This document shows, one piece after another, positions 63,463 to 64,000 of a stretch of DNA of 64,000 nt (position 1 is the stretch's first letter; each line of letters starts with the position of its first letter). Origin of the DNA: Pigmentiphaga sp. (GTDB lineage: Bacteria; Pseudomonadota; Gammaproteobacteria; Burkholderiales; Burkholderiaceae_B); NCBI GenBank assembly GCA_023228945.1, contig JALOAI010000008.1, positions 62,001 to 126,000 of the forward strand. Direction: 5' to 3'. A model generated the notes under the pieces. It ran no database searches. It saw nothing but the letters and a program-made list of their open reading frames with translations, and was not told the origin of the DNA. Position numbers and translations under genes: made by a program.

Positions 63463-64000
63463 TCACGAAGCCAGGCCGAACTGCGCTTTTTTGCGGGCCA
63501 GCGCCTGGTCCAGGGCGGCGTGGGCGGCGGCGCCGAACGGTGGCCGTTTCGGGGCGAGTTCGCTCTCGCCGGCCCCCTGGCGCAGAATCACCTTGCGATT
63601 GCTGAAGGTCACGAACCCGGCGTGGCCACGATAGCGGCCCATGCCGCTGGGGCCGACGCCGCCGAAGGGCAGAGCTTCGTAATTCAGCTGGAGGCGGACG
63701 TCGTTGATGACGACGCTGCCGGTATGGATGGCGCGGGCGACATGGTCGGCTTCTTCCTGGTTGCTACCGAAATACGCCGCCGACAAGGGATGCGGTCCGT
63801 TGGCGATCGCCGCCAGGGCGGTGTCGATGGTGTCGTACTCGACCATCGGCAGTAGCGGGCCGAAGATTTCTTCCCGCATGACCTTCATCTCGTCGCTTAC
63901 CCCGGTGAGCACGACGAAGGGGAAGCGTCCGCTCGAAGGCAGATCGTCCAGGGCCGGGCTGGCGGGCACGAAGCTCGCCTGGGCGCCTTTTTCGAGCGCG
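63463..64000 (-). CDS. Aldehyde dehydrogenase, C-terminal part (coniferyl-aldehyde type; runs off window)
   Basis: The frame enters from the right edge (ALEKGAQASFV) and ends at 63463, giving about 178 residues. MREEIFGPLLPMVEYDTIDT, AAYFGSNQEEADHVARAIHTG, SVVINDV and LPFGGVGPSGMGRYRGHAGF are the C-terminal NAD-dependent aldehyde dehydrogenase motifs, closest to the coniferyl/long-chain class 3 type. The catalytic Cys and Glu lie outside the window. Confidence 0.9.
   Translation of the reverse strand, partial: ALEKGAQASFVPASPALDDLPSSGRFPFVVLTGVSDEMKVMREEIFGPLLPMVEYDTIDTALAAIANGPHPLSAAYFGSNQEEADHVARAIHTGSVVINDVRLQLNYEALPFGGVGPSGMGRYRGHAGFVTFSNRKVILRQGAGESELAPKRPPFGAAAHAALDQALARKKAQFGLAS

Overview
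The window is GC-rich chromosomal DNA, most likely from a betaproteobacterium of the Alcaligenaceae (Bordetella/Achromobacter/Pigmentiphaga type). This is inferred from four orphan Bug-type tricarboxylate-receptor proteins, the gatCAB-mreBCD-mrdA-rodA order, and the mutY-mutM-TPR-lolB-ispE-tRNA-Gln-prs-rplY order. I could run no database searches, so family assignments rest on motifs read by eye.

The left half (1-30.4 kb) is an accessory catabolic region. It holds an IclR fragment. Next comes a TetR-led operon with a crotonase, an acyl-CoA ligase, a MaoC hydratase and an esterase, transcribed away from a complete Liv-type ABC importer. Bug receptors are then paired with a zinc amidohydrolase/desuccinylase, with a D-serine dehydratase and an M19 dipeptidase-like protein, with an HTH-citrate-synthase fusion and a class II aldolase, and with a flavin monooxygenase and an ACMSD-like amidohydrolase behind a MarR gene. 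A CoA-transferase/LysR/crotonase operon and a decayed toxin-antitoxin patch (ParD, HigA, HepT, MntA pieces) lie between them.

The right half is mostly core genome: ruvA, gltBD, trxA-rho, gatCAB (divergent from mreBCD-mrdA-rodA), mutYM, a TPR lipoprotein-like gene, lolB, ispE, tRNA-Gln(UUG), prs and rplY. An aromatic-degradation islet (extradiol dioxygenase-like protein, IclR, MhpA-like hydroxylase) and two small regulators interrupt it at 40.2-44.7 kb. A LuxR regulator and the C-terminal part of an aldehyde dehydrogenase close the window.

The most striking non-gene signal is a modular family of palindromic intergenic repeats (box A CCACGYGCCTAAGCGCAAG, a variable hairpin, a GCGAGGCC box, a GGAGCCGAAGGCTCC hairpin and a CTCCGGCC/GGCCGGAG hairpin). 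It occurs at about nine places on both strands. Several copies are open in one reading frame and add residues to the ends of neighbouring proteins (TPR protein, LolB, IspE, ParD, dipeptidase), much as Rickettsia palindromic elements do. Other regulatory signals are a palindrome inside a sigma70-like promoter next to marR, a probably leaderless XRE repressor, an intrinsic terminator immediately upstream of rplY, and a 215-bp inverted-repeat element after the Liv operon.
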